From an uncultured Clostridia bacterium (GTDB lineage: Bacteria > Bacillota > Clostridia > Peptostreptococcales > Anaerovoracaceae): DNA of 15,002 nt. Made by a program: the position numbers and the translations under genes. Shown piece by piece: positions 13,674 to 15,002 of this stretch. Under the pieces are notes generated by a model. It was not told where the DNA came from and made no database searches. It was given only the letters and a program-made list of their open reading frames with translations. The stretch spans positions 1 through 15,002 of the forward strand of contig CALHKP010000045.1 of NCBI GenBank assembly GCA_938034165.1. The letters are read 5' to 3'. The first letter of the stretch is position 1, and each line of letters opens with the position of its first letter.

Positions 13674-14224
13674 TAAGATACACACTGAAACAGCTTCAAA
13701 AGTGTAAGTTCGTATTTTGTATATTCCGATGAGCCATACTGCAACCATTTTTTGTAATATGAATATGCATAACAAGCAGCTTCAAAACTTACATCAAAAA
13801 TGTCAGCAATGTCCATTGGATTATCCAATTTTAGCTTATGCACAAGGACTGGAGGCACAAGAGCATATTTTGCAAAGAATTTCACTTCTTTTTCTGCCAG
13901 TTCACTGTCCTCGCTGTGGTCTAAAACGATATGACCGATTTCATGCATAATTGTATTGTTGATACGTCCGTAATCCTTCTTGTCACTGTAGTAAATGTAC
14001 CATTCGCCGACATTCTTCTCGACCGAAAAGCCATCCTCGCTCTTTTTCAGAAGCAGCCAACGTTTGCTTTCCGGTATTGCAGAATACGGAATAACCTTTA
14101 TACCCATTTTGGTTGCGAGTTCAAACCCATTAACAGGTACGCAGCATACATCGTATTTTACAAACAAGTCAACCACAATTTGCTTGATTTCCTCATATCT
14201 TGTGTGTGATAATGAAATTCCCAA
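13673..14224 (-). CDS. ImmA/IrrE family metallo-endopeptidase
   Basis: Soluble zinc protease of the ImmA/IrrE family (183 residues). Members cleave or inactivate a partner XRE repressor when the host or element signals stress, switching on excision or lysis genes. The zinc motif HEIGHIVLDH (HExxH) lies at about residues 91-100; the acidic stretch behind it (DSELAEKEVKFFAKYALVPP) fits the third ligand region, followed by the usual FDVSFEAACYA helix. The start is a TTG at 14224 with GGAGGAG five bases upstream; ATG alternatives are not available nearby. Only two bases separate it from the stop of the XRE gene, so the pair is one operon, as for ImmR-ImmA of ICEBs1-like elements. Confidence 0.92.
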   Translation of the reverse strand: MGISLSHTRYEEIKQIVVDLFVKYDVCCVPVNGFELATKMGIKVIPYSAIPESKRWLLLKKSEDGFSVEKNVGEWYIYYSDKKDYGRINNTIMHEIGHIVLDHSEDSELAEKEVKFFAKYALVPPVLVHKLKLDNPMDIADIFDVSFEAACYAYSYYKKWLQYGSSEYTKYELTLLKLFQCVS

Positions 14225-14226
14225 TA

Positions 14227-14538
14227 TTACTCCTCCCCAAATAATGCGTTAATAAGTTCTCTTTTTTCCTGCTCTGTCATAGAAGAAGCATTTCGAGCAA
14301 TCATACGGCGGATTCTTGGATGATTAAATTCTTCATTTTCAATTCCAAGCAGAAAATCCGAGGTTGTGTGAAGTGCTGTCGCAATATTAGCCAATACATC
14401 CGGTTTTGGTTCTCTGTCACCGGAAATGTATCTTGACATTACGCCCTCTGTAACGCCAATGCGACATGCCAATTCTTTCTGTGTCATCCCACGTTTTTGT
14501 AAAGATTCGGTTATGCGTGCGCCTAATTCCTTTCCCAT
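14227..14538 (-). CDS. XRE-family helix-turn-helix repressor (ImmR-like)
   Basis: A 103-residue DNA-binding protein with an N-terminal Cro/cI-type HTH: ITESLQKRGMTQKELACRIG, then VTEGVMSRYISGDREPKPDVL and IATALHTTSDFLLGI. A short C-terminal tail follows, probably for dimerisation and for recognition by the ImmA protease. The start at 14538 (MGKELGARI) has AAAGGAG nine bases upstream and lies 34 bases after the predicted transcription start; longer in-frame starts would lie in the promoter. It is the first gene of the XRE-immA operon and probably represses itself through the palindrome over its -10 box. It may also control the DUF4417 cassette or genes beyond the window. Confidence 0.93.
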   Translation of the reverse strand: MGKELGARITESLQKRGMTQKELACRIGVTEGVMSRYISGDREPKPDVLANIATALHTTSDFLLGIENEEFNHPRIRRMIARNASSMTEQEKRELINALFGEE

Positions 14539-14571
14539 AGTGGTACTCCTTTCTGTGCTACTTTTTTGAAT

Positions 14572-14607
14572 AGCTATTATTATATTCATAGCTTGCCATT
14601 TTGTCAA
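14572..14607 (-). promoter_or_regulatory. consensus promoter with embedded operator for the XRE-immA operon
   Basis: On the minus strand TTGACA (14607-14602) and TATAAT (14584-14579) are both perfect, with a 17-base spacer. AGCTAT and ATAGCT (14593-14588 and 14577-14572) form a perfect 6-bp inverted repeat with a 10-bp spacer centred on the -10 box, which is the expected place for an autoregulatory operator. Confidence 0.85.
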
Positions 14608-14626
14608 GTTGTATTGCCGAAATAAA

Positions 14627-14658
14627 AACCACACTGAGATTGGTTTCCCAGTGTGGTT
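14627..14658 (-). terminator. terminator of the Res/helicase-like gene
   Basis: A perfect 10-bp stem pairs AACCACACTG (14627-14636) with its complement (14649-14658) around a 12-base loop. In the minus direction it is followed by TTTTTATTT. It begins 18 bases after the stop of the gene at the right edge. Confidence 0.88.
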
Positions 14659-14676
14659 CTATGACAGTGTATTCTT

Positions 14677-15002
14677 TTATAGTTCGTGGAATTGTTTTGC
14701 TAATTGCAGGAACGATGAGTTTGGCATAATTTTCTGTGATGGAATAAAGAGATACTGCCATTCCTTATATCCATTAGCCTTTCCCCAACGAGAGGCAACT
14801 TCGCAATACTGGCTACCACGATTATATGTGATATTGAACTTCCTCGGAGCAGGACGCAGCCAGTTCTGCACATCGCTATCATTTTCCAATACTCGCGCAA
14901 GCACCAATTCCGGCGACTGCGGTTGTTCATAAATGGTGTACTCGATAGCGGTCATTTTGCCTTTCTCGTCGCGTCCCTGCCGCCTTGTGATATATCCGGC
15001 TT
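14677..15002 (-). CDS. type III restriction (Res)/DEAD-helicase-like protein, C-terminal end, apparently with internal deletion
   Basis: The frame is open to the right edge and beyond the internal ATG at 14955, so this is the 3' end of a larger gene. The text matches what I recall of the C-terminus of Res-type helicase-nucleases: TAIEYTIYEQPQSPELVLAR, then DVQNWLRPAPRKFNITYNRG, and the last block ANGYKEWQYLFIP, NSSFLQLAKQF. In relatives a PD-(D/E)xK nuclease core (PDFVVE, a spacer and E-x-K) lies between these two blocks. Here RGSQY runs straight into CEVASRWGKANG (junction about 14813-14818), so roughly 40 or more residues seem missing without a frameshift. If that is right, the gene is nuclease-dead or decaying. 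The rest of the gene is outside the window, so ATPase motifs cannot be checked. A terminator follows the stop. Confidence 0.6.
   Translation of the reverse strand, partial: AGYITRRQGRDEKGKMTAIEYTIYEQPQSPELVLARVLENDSDVQNWLRPAPRKFNITYNRGSQYCEVASRWGKANGYKEWQYLFIPSQKIMPNSSFLQLAKQFHEL

Overview
The window looks like a chromosomal segment of a low-to-moderate GC, Gram-positive anaerobe, probably a member of the Clostridia. The evidence is strong AGGAGG-type ribosome sites, AT-rich sigma-A promoters, the families present (Gx transporter, NusG domain II protein, ECF transporter core, MocR-type regulator) and clostridial-style mobile elements. I cannot name the species.

Layout. (1) 1-1537: the right part of an IS66-family insertion sequence, cut by the left edge. 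(2) 1690-4477, minus strand: an operon running NusG domain II protein > Gx transporter > three-domain M24 aminopeptidase P, ending in a hairpin terminator. (3) 4506-5581, plus strand: a divergent ApbE flavin transferase lipoprotein with a strong terminator; only 28 bp separate the divergent start codons. (4) 5624-7006, minus strand: a MocR/GabR-type regulator whose aminotransferase-like domain has Ser where the PLP-binding Lys should be. (5) 7204-10470, plus strand: ecfA1-ecfA2-ecfT-trmB, tightly overlapping, with a good promoter back to back with the MocR promoter. (6) 10534-11769: a highly expressed-looking class I aminotransferase. (7) 11770-12143: a 5'-truncated group II intron made of a degenerate maturase C-terminus plus RNA domains V and VI. 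(8) 12151-15002, minus strand: a mobile or defence-type accessory region. From right to left it holds the 3' end of a type III restriction (Res)/helicase-like gene with an apparent internal deletion, an XRE repressor, an ImmA/IrrE metallopeptidase, a possible 30-residue Cys-rich peptide, hairpins and palindromes, and a three-gene cassette (DUF4417 protein, a basic MGSRG/HxH protein, an acidic small protein) joined by TAATG stop/start overlaps.

How the parts fit. The NusG-II/Gx pair, ApbE and the ECF module together resemble parts of the flavin-based extracellular electron-transfer loci of Firmicutes, but no FMN-acceptor protein, NADH dehydrogenase or S-component is visible here. The XRE-ImmA pair is the usual switch of integrative elements and prophages, and the DUF4417 cassette is typical cargo of such elements. 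The two ends of the window are therefore mobile DNA and the middle is ordinary chromosome. The most interesting stretches are the accessory cassette at 12151-13459, the regulator lacking the PLP lysine, and the group II intron remnant at the edge of the accessory block.
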